64,000 nucleotides of DNA from Plastoroseomonas hellenica. Lineage in GTDB: Bacteria > Pseudomonadota > Alphaproteobacteria > Acetobacterales > Acetobacteraceae. Positions 8,567-16,815 of this stretch are shown here, piece by piece. A program made the position numbers and the translations under genes. Every line of letters begins with the position of its first letter. Position 1 is the first letter of the stretch. The stretch covers positions 124,001 to 188,000 of the forward strand of contig NZ_JAAGBB010000001.1 of the NCBI RefSeq assembly GCF_018129085.1, read 5' to 3'. The notes beneath the pieces were generated by a model. The model ran no database searches, had not been told where the DNA came from, and saw nothing but the letters and a program-made list of their open reading frames with translations.

Positions 8567-9460
8567 TTGAAACCCGAACACGCCACTGCCCTGCACCACG
8601 ACCTCGCCCGTGCGGTGCTGGATCTGCTGGCGCAGGACGGCGCCGCCCCCGGCACCCCGCTCCGTCAGGACGCGCTGGCCGAGCGCCTCGGGGTTTCGCG
8701 GACGCCGATCCGCGGCGCGCTGGCCGTGCTGGCGGCGGCCGGCACGGTGGAGGCGCGTGGCCGCGCCCTGGTGCTGCGCGACCTGCAGGCACCGGTTCCA
8801 ACGGCACCCGGTGAGGATCCGGTCGCTGCGCTGATGGTGCGCATCGCCCGCGACCGCGTCGCCGGCAGGATCGCGGAATCCGTCTCCGAAGCCGATCTGC
8901 AGCGCCACACCGACGCCGCGCGCGGCGATCTCTCCCGGGCGCTGCGGCGGCTGGAGGAACTTGGCATCGTCACCCGCAATCGCGGCCATGGCTGGCGCTT
9001 CACGCCCGGCCTCGCCACGCCGGAAGAGCGCGCCAGCGCCTATCGCTTCCGCATCGTCGTCGAACCCGCGGCGCTGCTGGAGCCGGGCTATGCCCTGCCG
9101 GACGGCTTCGCGGCCGAGATGCGCGCCGGCCACCGCATCTTCCTGGAGGAGCCCTGGCACAATGCCCGTGCCATCGAGTTCTTCGAGCTGAACGCCGCCT
9201 TCCATCACGGCATCGTCGCCGCCTCCGGCAACCGCTTCTTCCTGCAGGCGACCGAGCAGCACAACCGGCTGCGGCGGCTGATGAACTATGACTGGCATCT
9301 CGGCGAGGCCCGCGTGCACCAGAACGCGCGCGAGCATCTCGCGATCCTCGATGCGCTGGAGGCGGGCGATGCGCTTGCCGCCTCGGACGCGCTGGCGCGG
9401 CATCTGCGCGACGCGGCGGCGCTCGGCGACGAGCTGGCGCGGCTCCGCGGTGCGGCATGA
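8567..9460 (+). CDS. GntR-family regulator with two N-terminal winged-helix modules and an FCD domain
   Basis: Regulator of 297 residues, longer than the usual 220-250 for FCD proteins. Residues about 12-70 form a classical GntR winged helix (TPLRQDALAERLGVSRTPIR). Residues about 85-150 form a second winged-helix-like unit (GDLSRALRRLEELGIVTRNR, then a WRFTPG wing). Residues about 165-290 are an FCD domain with FFELNAAFHHGI and HQNAREHLAIL metal-site histidines. The start is TTG at 8567: a stop at 8537 blocks extension and no ATG is available. It is divergent from the C45/ABC operon and 46 bp upstream of an aminotransferase on the same strand, so it probably controls both. Confidence 0.88.
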   Translation: MKPEHATALHHDLARAVLDLLAQDGAAPGTPLRQDALAERLGVSRTPIRGALAVLAAAGTVEARGRALVLRDLQAPVPTAPGEDPVAALMVRIARDRVAGRIAESVSEADLQRHTDAARGDLSRALRRLEELGIVTRNRGHGWRFTPGLATPEERASAYRFRIVVEPAALLEPGYALPDGFAAEMRAGHRIFLEEPWHNARAIEFFELNAAFHHGIVAASGNRFFLQATEQHNRLRRLMNYDWHLGEARVHQNAREHLAILDALEAGDALAASDALARHLRDAAALGDELARLRGAA

Positions 9461-9506
9461 CGCCGCCCGATGCACCCCTCACGATCACCTGCCCGAAGAG
9501 GCCCGC

Positions 9507-10832
9507 ATGACCATCGACCCGCGTCCCAATGCGCTGACCGAGGCATTCTGGATGCCCTTCACCGCCGCCCGCGGCTTCCGCGAACAACCGATGCTGTTCG
9601 TGGGCGCGGAGGGCATGCATTACATCGAGGCCGGCGGCCGGCGCGTGCTGGACGGCATGGCCGGCCTCTGGTGCGTCAATGCCGGCCATGCGCACCCGCG
9701 CATCGTGGAGGCGATCCGCACGGCGGCCGGACAACTCGACTTCGTTTCCTCCTTCCGGATGAGCCATCCGGCGGCCTTCACCTTCGCCGAACGCCTGGCC
9801 GCCGCGGCGCCGGACGGGCTCGACCACGTCTTCTTCTCGAATTCCGGGTCGGAGGCGGTGGACAGCGCGCTGAAGATCGCGCGCGCCTATCACCAGGCGC
9901 GCGGCGATGGCCGGCGCACCAAGCTGATCGGCCGCGCCAAATCCTATCACGGGGTTGGGTTCGGCGGCCTCTCGGTCGGCGGCATCGCGCGCCACAAGCG
10001 GGATTTCGGGCCGCTGCTGCCGGAGGTCTACCACCTGCCGCTGCCGCATGACCCCGGGCGCATGGGCTTCTCCCGCGGCCAGCCCGCGATCGGCGCCGAA
10101 TATGCCGATGCGCTGGAGGCGCTGCTCGCGGTGCAGGACCCGGCGACGGTCGCCGCCGTGATCGTCGAGCCGATCACCGGCTCGGGTGGCGTCTACGCAC
10201 CGCCGAAGGGCTATCTCGAGCGGCTGCGCGCCATCTGCGACAGGCACGGCATCCTGCTGATCTTCGATGAGGTGATCACCGGCTTCGGCCGCATGGGCAC
10301 CTGCTTCGCGGCGCAGGCCTTCGGCGTCACGCCGGACATCCTGACCTGCGCCAAGGGGCTGACCAACGGCAGCGTGCCGATGGGCGCCACCATCGCCTCC
10401 GGCAAGATCTACGAGGCTTTCATGGCGGGACCGCCGGACGTGGTGCAGCTCTTCCACGGCTATACCTATTCCGGCCATCCGCTCGCCTGCGCCGCCGGCC
10501 TCGCGGCGCTCGACGCTTATCAGAACGAGGGGATCTTCGCGCAGGCCGCCGCCGTCGCGCCGCATTGGGAAGCGGCGCTGCATGCGCTGCGCGATGCGCC
10601 TGATGTCGCCGATATCCGCACCATCGGCCTGCTCGCCGCGATCGAGCTCACGCCCCGCGCCGGTGCGCCAGGGGCGCGCGGCACCGCGGTCGCTGATCGT
10701 TGCTTCGCCGATGGCGTGCTGGTGCGCGGGGCGGGCGACACGATCGTGCTGTCGCCGCCATTGATCATCACGCCGGCGGAGATCGACCGCATCGCGGAGG
10801 CGATCCTCACCGCCCTGCGGGCGGAGGCGTAG
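9507..10832 (+). CDS. Class III PLP-dependent aminotransferase (omega-amino acid:pyruvate type)
   Basis: Cytosolic transaminase of 441 residues that moves an amino group from a terminal amine (beta-alanine, GABA, putrescine-like or similar) to pyruvate or another keto acid. Visible features are GLWCVNAGHAHP, SNSGSEAVDSALK for phosphate binding, the FDEVITGFGR motif with Asp254, and LTCAKGLTNG with the Schiff-base Lys283. The start MTIDPRPNALTEAFWMPFT is family-typical; a longer in-frame start at 9288 lies inside the GntR gene. It follows the GntR gene by 46 bp. With the divergent C45 hydrolase and importer it suggests an amide-to-amine-to-aldehyde route. Confidence 0.93.
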   Translation: MTIDPRPNALTEAFWMPFTAARGFREQPMLFVGAEGMHYIEAGGRRVLDGMAGLWCVNAGHAHPRIVEAIRTAAGQLDFVSSFRMSHPAAFTFAERLAAAAPDGLDHVFFSNSGSEAVDSALKIARAYHQARGDGRRTKLIGRAKSYHGVGFGGLSVGGIARHKRDFGPLLPEVYHLPLPHDPGRMGFSRGQPAIGAEYADALEALLAVQDPATVAAVIVEPITGSGGVYAPPKGYLERLRAICDRHGILLIFDEVITGFGRMGTCFAAQAFGVTPDILTCAKGLTNGSVPMGATIASGKIYEAFMAGPPDVVQLFHGYTYSGHPLACAAGLAALDAYQNEGIFAQAAAVAPHWEAALHALRDAPDVADIRTIGLLAAIELTPRAGAPGARGTAVADRCFADGVLVRGAGDTIVLSPPLIITPAEIDRIAEAILTALRAEA

Positions 10833-10848
10833 CGCTCCGGCTGGACTA

Positions 10849-11010
10849 GGGCGGATCGCCACCCAGCCTTCGGGGTCGCCTGGCGGGTCTTTTCCGCGCT
10901 GGCGGCGTTGCACGGCTTGCCGATACATCCGTATCGGCGGCGCCGCGCGCCTGGCCAGCACAAAAAATCCCTCGCCAGGCGCCTCCCGGCGCTGAATGGT
11001 GATTCCGCCC
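10849..11010. repeat. Fold-back (MITE-like) element, about 160 bp
   Basis: Two imperfectly complementary arms of about 78-80 nt (10849-10926 and 10931-11010) flank a 4-nt loop. The innermost 8 bp are perfect (GCCGATAC-ATCC-GTATCGGC, 10919-10938). The outer ends read GGGCGGAT and, on the opposite strand, GGGCGGAA, and CGCCTGGCG lies at matching depth in both arms. The element fills the gap between the convergent aminotransferase and TctC genes. It has no coding capacity. It could be a miniature mobile element or a bidirectional terminator. No clear target duplication was found. Confidence 0.7.
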
Positions 11011-11019
11011 AGGGCTGCT

Positions 11020-12006
11020 CTACTCGAGGCTGATCGAGGCCTCGCGGATGATCGGCTCCCAGGTTGCCAGCTCTGCGGCGATCCGTGCGCCCATCGCTTC
11101 CGGCGTGCCGCCGCGTGGCGTCGCCCCCAGCCCGGTCAGCAGCGTGCGCGCCTCCGCATTGGCCACAAAGGCGTTGGTCGCGGCATTCAGCCGCTCCGTC
11201 ACCCCGTCCGGCATGCCGGACGGGCCCAGCAGCGCGAACCAGGAGGTCGCGACATAGTCCGCGATGCCCTGCTCCACTGCCGTCGGCACATCCGGCAGGG
11301 CTGACAACCGCTCTGCCGAAGTGACGGCGAGCGCCCGCAAGGTGCCGCTGCGGATCTGGTCGACGTAGCTCGCGACGAAATCGAAGCCGAGGGCGAGCGT
11401 GCCGCCCAGCAGATCGGTGTTCAGCGGCGCGCTGCCGCGATAGGGCACATGGTTCATCCGGATGCGCGTGAGGAATTCCAGACGCGCTGCGGCCAGATGC
11501 CCCATCGCACCGGCACCCGGCGTGCCGTAGTCCACTACGCCGGGCCTTGCCCGCGCCAGCGCCACCAGGTCCGGCAGGGTTCGCGCCTCGAGCCGCGGAC
11601 CGGCGATGATGACCAGCGGCACCTCGGCGATCAGCGCGATCGGGGTGAAGTCGCGCAGCGGGTCGAAGGGGAGGTTGCGGAACAGCAACCGGTTGGTCGC
11701 GCCGGGGCCGCTGGTCGCCAGCATCAGGGTATGCCCATCCGGCCGGGCGCGGGCCACCGCCTGCGCGCCGATATTGCCGGTGGCGCCGGAGCGGTTGTCG
11801 ACGACCACCGGCTGGCCTAGCGCCTCTCCGAGGGAGCGCCCCAGCGCGCGGGCGACCACATCGCTCGATCCGCCGGGCGGGAAGGGGACGATCAGCGTGA
11901 TCGGCCGGCTTGGCCAAGCCTGCGCATGCGCGTCGCGGACCAGCGATGCGGCGGTGAGGCCGCCAAGGATCGCGCGCCCGGCGTGGCGCCGCGTGACGAT
12001 GGACAT
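11020..12006 (-). CDS. Bug/TctC-family tricarboxylate-transporter-type substrate-binding protein
   Basis: Periplasmic receptor of 328 residues. An N-terminal export signal (TRRHAGRAILGG, cleavage near AHAQ) precedes the Bug fold. Hallmarks are ITLIVPFPPGGSSDVVAR, VVDNRSGATGNIGA and the VDYGTPGAGAMGHLA loop. Such proteins bind carboxylates or aromatic acids. No TctA/TctB membrane subunits lie nearby, a common situation for Bug proteins. The ATG at 12006 starts the signal peptide; longer upstream frames lack family similarity. It is divergent from an IclR gene whose promoter palindrome lies between the two starts. Confidence 0.92.
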   Translation of the reverse strand: MSIVTRRHAGRAILGGLTAASLVRDAHAQAWPSRPITLIVPFPPGGSSDVVARALGRSLGEALGQPVVVDNRSGATGNIGAQAVARARPDGHTLMLATSGPGATNRLLFRNLPFDPLRDFTPIALIAEVPLVIIAGPRLEARTLPDLVALARARPGVVDYGTPGAGAMGHLAAARLEFLTRIRMNHVPYRGSAPLNTDLLGGTLALGFDFVASYVDQIRSGTLRALAVTSAERLSALPDVPTAVEQGIADYVATSWFALLGPSGMPDGVTERLNAATNAFVANAEARTLLTGLGATPRGGTPEAMGARIAAELATWEPIIREASISLE

Positions 12007-12090
12007 TCGGTTCCTCCCGGCGCCGCCGATCGCGGACCTGCGCGAGGCTACGCCGAGCCGGCGGGTCGGGGGCTGCGCGGCGTCTTGGTA

Positions 12091-12105
12091 TTTCGCTTTG
12101 TGAAA
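12091..12105. promoter_or_regulatory. Candidate IclR operator 1 (TTTCGC-TTT-GTGAAA)
   Basis: Inverted repeat with 6-nt arms and a 3-nt spacer (5 of 6 positions symmetrical) between the divergent tctC and iclR-type genes, 12 bp before the IclR ATG. The arm/spacer geometry matches the palindrome at 12933-12949, and IclR regulators typically bind such TTTCGC-like sites. Inference: autoregulation plus control of tctC. Confidence 0.5.
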
Positions 12106-12117
12106 CGCAGGTGCCAC

Positions 12118-12918
12118 ATGCAACATTCCCGCATGCCGTCCTACCCGCCCGTCCAATCCGTGCTGCGCGCCCTCGACGTGCTGGAGGAGCTGAACCGACA
12201 CGGCACCACCAGCATCGCCGAGCTGCACCGCGCCACCGGCCTGCCGAAGCCCACTTTGGTGCGGCTGTTGGAGACGCTGGTCTTCGCGGGATATGCCTGC
12301 AGCGGTGATCGGCTCGGCGGATATCAGGTGACCTCGGAGGTCGCGAAGCTCAGCGCCGGCTTCCACGGCAGCCCGCTGGTGGTGGAGGCGGCGCGCCCCT
12401 TCGCGCTGGATCTGACGCGGCGTCTGCGCTGGCCGGTTTCCGTCGCGGTGCTGGAGGGCTGCACGATGGTGGTGCGGTTCAGCACGGTGCCCGACAGCAA
12501 CGTCTCACCGTTCCACGCACCGGTCGGCATGCGGCTCAGTCTGGTGGCGCGCGGTCTCGGCCGCGCCTATCTCGCCTGGTGCCCGGCCGCGGAGCGGGAG
12601 ATCCTGCTGCGCATGCTGGCCAAGCTTCCCGAAGGCGAGGACAACCCGCCCAATCTCGCCGCCGTGGTGCGCGGCGTGCTGCGTACCGTGCATCGCCTGG
12701 GCTATGCGGAGCGCGATCCGGGCGTGGAGCCGCGCAACTCCAACACGCTGGCTCTGCCGATCCGGGCGGAAGGGCGCGTGCTGGCAACGATCGGGATCGG
12801 CTTCTACCGCTCCGCCGTGCCGCATGCGGTGCTGATGGATCGGCTGCTGCCGGCGCTGCGGGCGGCGGCGCAGGGTACCGAGCAATCCTTGCTGGCGCTG
12901 CGCCCGGCCGCCGAATAG
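12118..12918 (+). CDS. IclR-family transcriptional regulator
   Basis: Regulator of 266 residues. The N-terminal winged helix covers about residues 12-75 (VLRALDVLEELNRHGTTSIA, recognition helix GLPKPTLVRLLETL). The C-terminal IclR effector domain covers about 90-260 (VSVAVLEG, LSLVARGLGRAYLAW, RNSNTLALPI). The ATG at 12118 is chosen because the extension to 11926 reads through the promoter palindrome and has no similarity to IclR proteins. It is divergent from tctC and upstream of an aldolase/cupin/metallohydrolase cluster. IclR proteins commonly govern catabolism of organic or aromatic acids. Confidence 0.92.
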   Translation: MQHSRMPSYPPVQSVLRALDVLEELNRHGTTSIAELHRATGLPKPTLVRLLETLVFAGYACSGDRLGGYQVTSEVAKLSAGFHGSPLVVEAARPFALDLTRRLRWPVSVAVLEGCTMVVRFSTVPDSNVSPFHAPVGMRLSLVARGLGRAYLAWCPAAEREILLRMLAKLPEGEDNPPNLAAVVRGVLRTVHRLGYAERDPGVEPRNSNTLALPIRAEGRVLATIGIGFYRSAVPHAVLMDRLLPALRAAAQGTEQSLLALRPAAE

Positions 12919-12932
12919 CTCCCCCTCCGGGC

Positions 12933-12949
12933 GTTCCGCATCGCGAAAC
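12933..12949. promoter_or_regulatory. Candidate IclR operator 2 (GTTCCGC-ATC-GCGAAAC)
   Basis: Inverted repeat with 7-nt arms (6 of 7 symmetrical) and a 3-nt spacer in the 102-bp gap between the IclR gene and the aldolase gene. It resembles the site at 12091-12105, which suggests that one regulator controls both the importer component and the catabolic genes. It implies a separate promoter for the genes from 13021 onward. Confidence 0.5.
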
Positions 12950-13020
12950 ACAACGCCTTCGCGTTCGGGCGGCGCCATCGCCGCGCCTAGCCTGCCGCAA
13001 CAGCAGGAGGAAGGCGCCGC

Positions 13021-13803
13021 ATGCCGGCCGAGACGTCACGCCACGATCCAGCCCGCTTCCGCCAGCGCCTCGCGGCGCGGGAGCGGCTGGTCGGCAGCTT
13101 CATCAAGACGCCGACCACCCACGCGACCGAGATTCTCGGCGCGCTCGGCTTCGATTTCGTGGTGATCGATGCCGAGCACGCGCCCCTCGACCGCGCCGCC
13201 ATTGACATGATGCTGCTCGCCGCGCGCGCCAGCGGCACCGCCGGTCTGGTGCGGGTGGCGGAGCCGAGTGCTGCCGCCATCCTCTCTGTGCTGGATTGCG
13301 GGGCGACCGGCGTGCTGGTCCCGCATGTCGCTTCAGCCACCACCGCGCGCGACATCGGCGCGGCGGCGCGCTACCGCGGCGGCAGGCGCGGCTATTCCGG
13401 CAGTCACCGCGCCGCCTCCTACGGCGCCGGTGGCCTCTGGGCCTATATCGACAGGGCCGATGCCGAAACCACCGTGATCGCCATGATCGAGGACGCGGCG
13501 GCGCTGGACCAGATCGACGCGATCTGCGCCGTGGAGTCGATCGACGCGCTGTTCATCGGCCGCGGCGACCTCACCGTGGCACTCGGCGCCGCCTCCAACA
13601 CCGCGGCGCCGGTGCAACAGGCGGTCGAGCATATCTGCGCGGCCGCGCGGCGTGCCGGCAAGCCGGTCTGCGTGATGGTGAATGCGGCGACCGAGGCCGC
13701 ACCCTTCGCAGCGCTGGGCGCCAGCGCCTTCATCGTCGCGTCCGACCAGGGCTTCCTGCGCCGCGCCGCTGCAGATGCGCTACGCGATTTCACCACGGCC
13801 TGA
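13021..13803 (+). CDS. HpcH/HpaI-family class II aldolase (2-keto-3-deoxy-acid type)
   Basis: Cytosolic metal-dependent aldolase/lyase of 260 residues that typically splits 4-hydroxy-2-oxo acids to pyruvate (or oxaloacetate) and an aldehyde. Family signatures are GSFIKTPTTHATEILGALGF, VVIDAEHAPLD (Asp50, Glu52, His53) and the metal-site GRGDLTVALG near residue 180. An AGGAGG stands 9 nt before the ATG. It is the first of three closely spaced plus-strand genes (14 and 9 bp gaps) and follows IclR operator 2. The specific keto acid cannot be read from sequence. Confidence 0.9.
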   Translation: MPAETSRHDPARFRQRLAARERLVGSFIKTPTTHATEILGALGFDFVVIDAEHAPLDRAAIDMMLLAARASGTAGLVRVAEPSAAAILSVLDCGATGVLVPHVASATTARDIGAAARYRGGRRGYSGSHRAASYGAGGLWAYIDRADAETTVIAMIEDAAALDQIDAICAVESIDALFIGRGDLTVALGAASNTAAPVQQAVEHICAAARRAGKPVCVMVNAATEAAPFAALGASAFIVASDQGFLRRAAADALRDFTTA

Positions 13804-13816
13804 GGAGACATCCGGG

Positions 13817-14719
13817 ATGTACGACGCCTCCGACCCGCGCGCCGCGCTTGCCGCCAAGCCCGGTAAGCCCTCGGCCACCCACTTCGCCGGGGCAGAGTAT
13901 GCACGCTTCCATGAGGGCCCGCCGCAGATCGCAGACGCGGCCGGCCGCACCTGGCTGGCGCGCGGCCAGAACTTCGTCCTCGCCTATACCGAGGCCACAC
14001 CCGGCGCCGTGCTGGCGCGGGAGGCGGAATGGCACGAATCCGTGGTGCTGCTGCCGGATGCCGGGACATCAGCCACCATCGAGGCCGGTGCCGAGCGCGT
14101 GACGAGCACGGGCAGCGCCATCGTCTTCGTCCCGCCGGGACCGAGCCGGATCGTGCTGCCGCAGGGTGGGCGGATCGTGCGGCTGTTCACAGCGAGCGCC
14201 GAGGACCTGGCTACGCGCTGCATCAATGCCGCCTCCTACGCGGCACCGCATCCAAACATCCCAGCCTTCGTGCCCTGGCCGACGCCGGAGGGTGGCTGCC
14301 GGCTGCGCGCCCATAGCCTGGATGTCGCGGTGGAGCCCGGGCGCTTCGGCCGCATCTTCCGCGGCACGACCTTCATGGTGAACTACCTCGATCCGCGTCA
14401 TGGGCCGCGTGACGTGACCAAGCTTTCCCCGCATCACCATGATGACTTCGAGCAAGGGTCACTGGCGCTGGAGGGCGACTTCATCCACGACCTCCGCTGG
14501 CCCTGGACCACCAACATGAACGAATGGCGGGAGGATGAGCATGCGCGCTGCCCAGCACCCTCTCTCGCCGTCATCCCGCCACCGGCGATCCACACGACGC
14601 GAGCCATCGGGCCGGGTCTCAACCAGCTTGTCGACATCTTCTGTCCGCCACGGATGGATTTCGCGTCCAAGCCAGGTTGGGTGCTGAACGCCGCCGATTA
14701 TCCGATGCCGCAAGAGTGA
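13817..14719 (+). CDS. Cupin-fold protein of unknown specificity
   Basis: Protein of 300 residues without signal peptide. The C-terminal half carries a cupin-like metal motif (KLSPHHHDDFEQGSLALEG near residue 200) with three consecutive histidines and a downstream Glu. The N-terminal half (AEWHESVVLLPDAG, IVFVPPGPSRIVL) looks like a second, degenerate cupin barrel, so a bicupin is plausible. The start at 13817 has GGAG 10 nt upstream and overlaps nothing; an alternative at 13682 runs inside the aldolase gene. It lies 14 bp after the aldolase and 9 bp before the metallohydrolase. Likely a sugar-acid or keto-acid isomerase or dioxygenase-like enzyme, unproven. Confidence 0.75.
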   Translation: MYDASDPRAALAAKPGKPSATHFAGAEYARFHEGPPQIADAAGRTWLARGQNFVLAYTEATPGAVLAREAEWHESVVLLPDAGTSATIEAGAERVTSTGSAIVFVPPGPSRIVLPQGGRIVRLFTASAEDLATRCINAASYAAPHPNIPAFVPWPTPEGGCRLRAHSLDVAVEPGRFGRIFRGTTFMVNYLDPRHGPRDVTKLSPHHHDDFEQGSLALEGDFIHDLRWPWTTNMNEWREDEHARCPAPSLAVIPPPAIHTTRAIGPGLNQLVDIFCPPRMDFASKPGWVLNAADYPMPQE

Positions 14720-14727
14720 GATCCACC

Positions 14728-15639
14728 ATGACCGACGCCATCCCTGCGCCCCAGCGCGCCGAAGAGGTCGCCGAGCTTCTCGTCGGCGCTGTCGACCTGC
14801 ATTGCCATAGCGGCCCGGCCGCGATGCCGCGCATCCTCGATCATCACGAGGCGCTGCTGGACGCCGCGGCGGCGCGGTTCCGTGCGCTGCTCTACAAGGA
14901 CCATTTCTATCTGGGCACCGCGCACGCCGTGATATTGGAAAAGCTCTTTCCGGAGCTGGGCGTGAAGCTCTTCTCGGGCATCGCGCTGAACAACGCGAGC
15001 GGCGGCATCAACCCGCATGCGGTGGACCATGCGGCGAAGCTCGGCGCCAGGATCGTCTGGATGCCGACCCTCTCCGCCGCCAACCACATCGAGCAGGCCT
15101 CGGGCCAGGCGAAGACCTTCCCGAAGACCGCGCAGAAGATGCTGGACCCGATCCCGCTGCGCTGCACGGACGGTGATGGCAGGCTGACCGACGCGACGCT
15201 CCAGGTGCTGGACCTGGTGGCGGAGGCGGACATCATCCTGGCCGGCGGCCATCTGCATGTCAGCGAGATGCTGGTGCTCTTCGCCGAGGCGCGCCGCCGC
15301 GGCGTCCGCAAGCTGCTGGTCAACCACCCGACCTATATCGTCGGCTGTGACGACGGCGACATCCGCGCCCTGGTCGAGCTCGGCGCCTATATCGAGCATT
15401 CGATCTGTATGTTCGTGGATGGCCGCGCGAAGAAATACGAGCCGGACAAGCTCGCGCATCTCATTGAGGTGGCGGGGGTGGAGCACACCATCCTCTCCTC
15501 CGATCTCGGCCTGCAAGGCTCGCCGCGGCCGGTGGATGGGTTCCGAGGCGTCGTCGGCACCCTGCTCGACCTGCAGATGCCGAAGGCGGCCATCCGCCGC
15601 CTGGTCGGCGACAACGCCGCGGAGCTGCTGGGGGTCTGA
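14728..15639 (+). CDS. DUF6282-type metal-dependent hydrolase (amidohydrolase-like)
   Basis: Protein of 303 residues resembling the DUF6282/PHP-like TIM-barrel hydrolases. Putative metal ligands are in VDLHCHSGPAAMPR (near residue 25), LAGGHLHVSE (near 175), LLVNHPTYI and the C-terminal LSSDLGLQG. The start MTDAIPAPQRAEE follows the cupin gene by 8 bp; the frame extends to 14677 but would overlap that gene. Its place as third gene of the aldolase cluster suggests it opens a lactone or hydrolyses an ester or amide feeding the aldolase. No biochemical role is known to me for close relatives. Confidence 0.75.
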   Translation: MTDAIPAPQRAEEVAELLVGAVDLHCHSGPAAMPRILDHHEALLDAAAARFRALLYKDHFYLGTAHAVILEKLFPELGVKLFSGIALNNASGGINPHAVDHAAKLGARIVWMPTLSAANHIEQASGQAKTFPKTAQKMLDPIPLRCTDGDGRLTDATLQVLDLVAEADIILAGGHLHVSEMLVLFAEARRRGVRKLLVNHPTYIVGCDDGDIRALVELGAYIEHSICMFVDGRAKKYEPDKLAHLIEVAGVEHTILSSDLGLQGSPRPVDGFRGVVGTLLDLQMPKAAIRRLVGDNAAELLGV

Positions 15640-15658
15640 TCCCAGCGTGGAAGGATAC

Positions 15659-15673
15659 CAGGCGCTCCGCCTG
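15659..15673. terminator. Small hairpin after the aldolase cluster
   Basis: CAGGCG-CTC-CGCCTG is a perfect 6-bp stem 20 bp after the DUF6282 stop codon. No T tract follows, so intrinsic termination is only possible. Confidence 0.35.
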
Positions 15674-15726
15674 ACGCCATGTGCTAGAGCGGCCCTCGAA
15701 GGACAGGACTACCCGAGGGATATCGC

Positions 15727-16695
15727 ATGAGCGTCGTCGCCGCCTTTCTGTACGAGAACGGCCACCGGACCCGGGCCGTCGCCATCGACGAGCCGAGCCC
15801 CTGCGGCGCCGACAAGTCGAAATTCGTCTGGATTGGCTTGATGGAGCCGACCGAGGACGAGCTTCGTACCCTGCAGGAGCAGTATGATCTGCACCCGCTG
15901 GCGGTCGAGGATGCGCTGAAGGCGCATCAGCTCCCCAAGGTCGACGTCTATGGCGATCAGCTCTTCGTGGTCGCCCGCACGGCGCATCTTCACGATGGTC
16001 AGGTCGCCTATGGCGAGACGGCGATCTTTGTCGGCCCCAACCACGTCATCACCGTGCGCCATGAATCGGCACGCACGCACAGCGCGCTCCGCAAGCAGCT
16101 CGAGGCGGCGCCCAAGCTGCTTGCGCATGGGGTGGATTACGTCCTCCACGCGGTGCTCGATTTCATCGTCGACGGCTACCTGCCGATGATGGAGGCGATC
16201 GAGGAGGAGGTGCTGGCGATGGAGCAGCAGGCGCTCGACGCCTTCCTCGACCGGGACCAGGTGACACGGATCTTCCAGCTCCGCCGGCAGCTCACCCGGT
16301 TCCAGCGCATCGTCGGCCCGATGGGGGAGGTCTGCAGCAAGCTGGTCCGTCTCGACATGCCCTGCATCGATCCCGAGGCCCGCCCCTATTTCAGCGACGT
16401 CCTCGACCATGTCCGGCGGGTGCAGGCCCTGGTGGACGGGCTGCGCGAGGTCCTGACCTCGGTCTTCGAGGCCAGCCTGCTGCTGGAGCAGCGGCGCCAG
16501 GGCACCATCACCCGTCAGCTCGCCGCCTGGGCGGCGATCCTGGCGGTCCCGACGGCGATCGCCGGGATCTACGGCATGAATTTCGAGAACATGCCGGAGC
16601 TGAAGACCGAATATGGCTATTACGTCGTCATCGCGGTGATCGTCGGGCTCTGCGCCACGCTCTACCTGCGCTTCAAGCGGGCGCGCTGGCTGTAG
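15727..16695 (+). CDS. corA: CorA-family magnesium/cobalt transporter
   Basis: Inner-membrane divalent-cation channel of 322 residues. It has a large acidic/helical cytoplasmic N-terminal domain and two C-terminal transmembrane helices (AAWAAILAVPTAIAGIYG and YYVVIAVIVGLCATLYLRF). They are separated by the invariant GMN selectivity motif (YGMNFENMPEL). A GAGGG lies 9 nt before the ATG. It stands alone, 87 bp after the catabolic cluster, and there is no visible M-box or other leader. Confidence 0.95.
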   Translation: MSVVAAFLYENGHRTRAVAIDEPSPCGADKSKFVWIGLMEPTEDELRTLQEQYDLHPLAVEDALKAHQLPKVDVYGDQLFVVARTAHLHDGQVAYGETAIFVGPNHVITVRHESARTHSALRKQLEAAPKLLAHGVDYVLHAVLDFIVDGYLPMMEAIEEEVLAMEQQALDAFLDRDQVTRIFQLRRQLTRFQRIVGPMGEVCSKLVRLDMPCIDPEARPYFSDVLDHVRRVQALVDGLREVLTSVFEASLLLEQRRQGTITRQLAAWAAILAVPTAIAGIYGMNFENMPELKTEYGYYVVIAVIVGLCATLYLRFKRARWL

Positions 16696-16815
16696 CACGG
16701 GGACTCCGGTGATCCGGACACGGGCAGTTGCACTGGTGCGGGTTGCGCGATGCCCGCGCGCCACCGAAGATCCCGTGGCCTCTCCTGGCGCCACAGAGTC
16801 GACGGCTGAGCCTGC

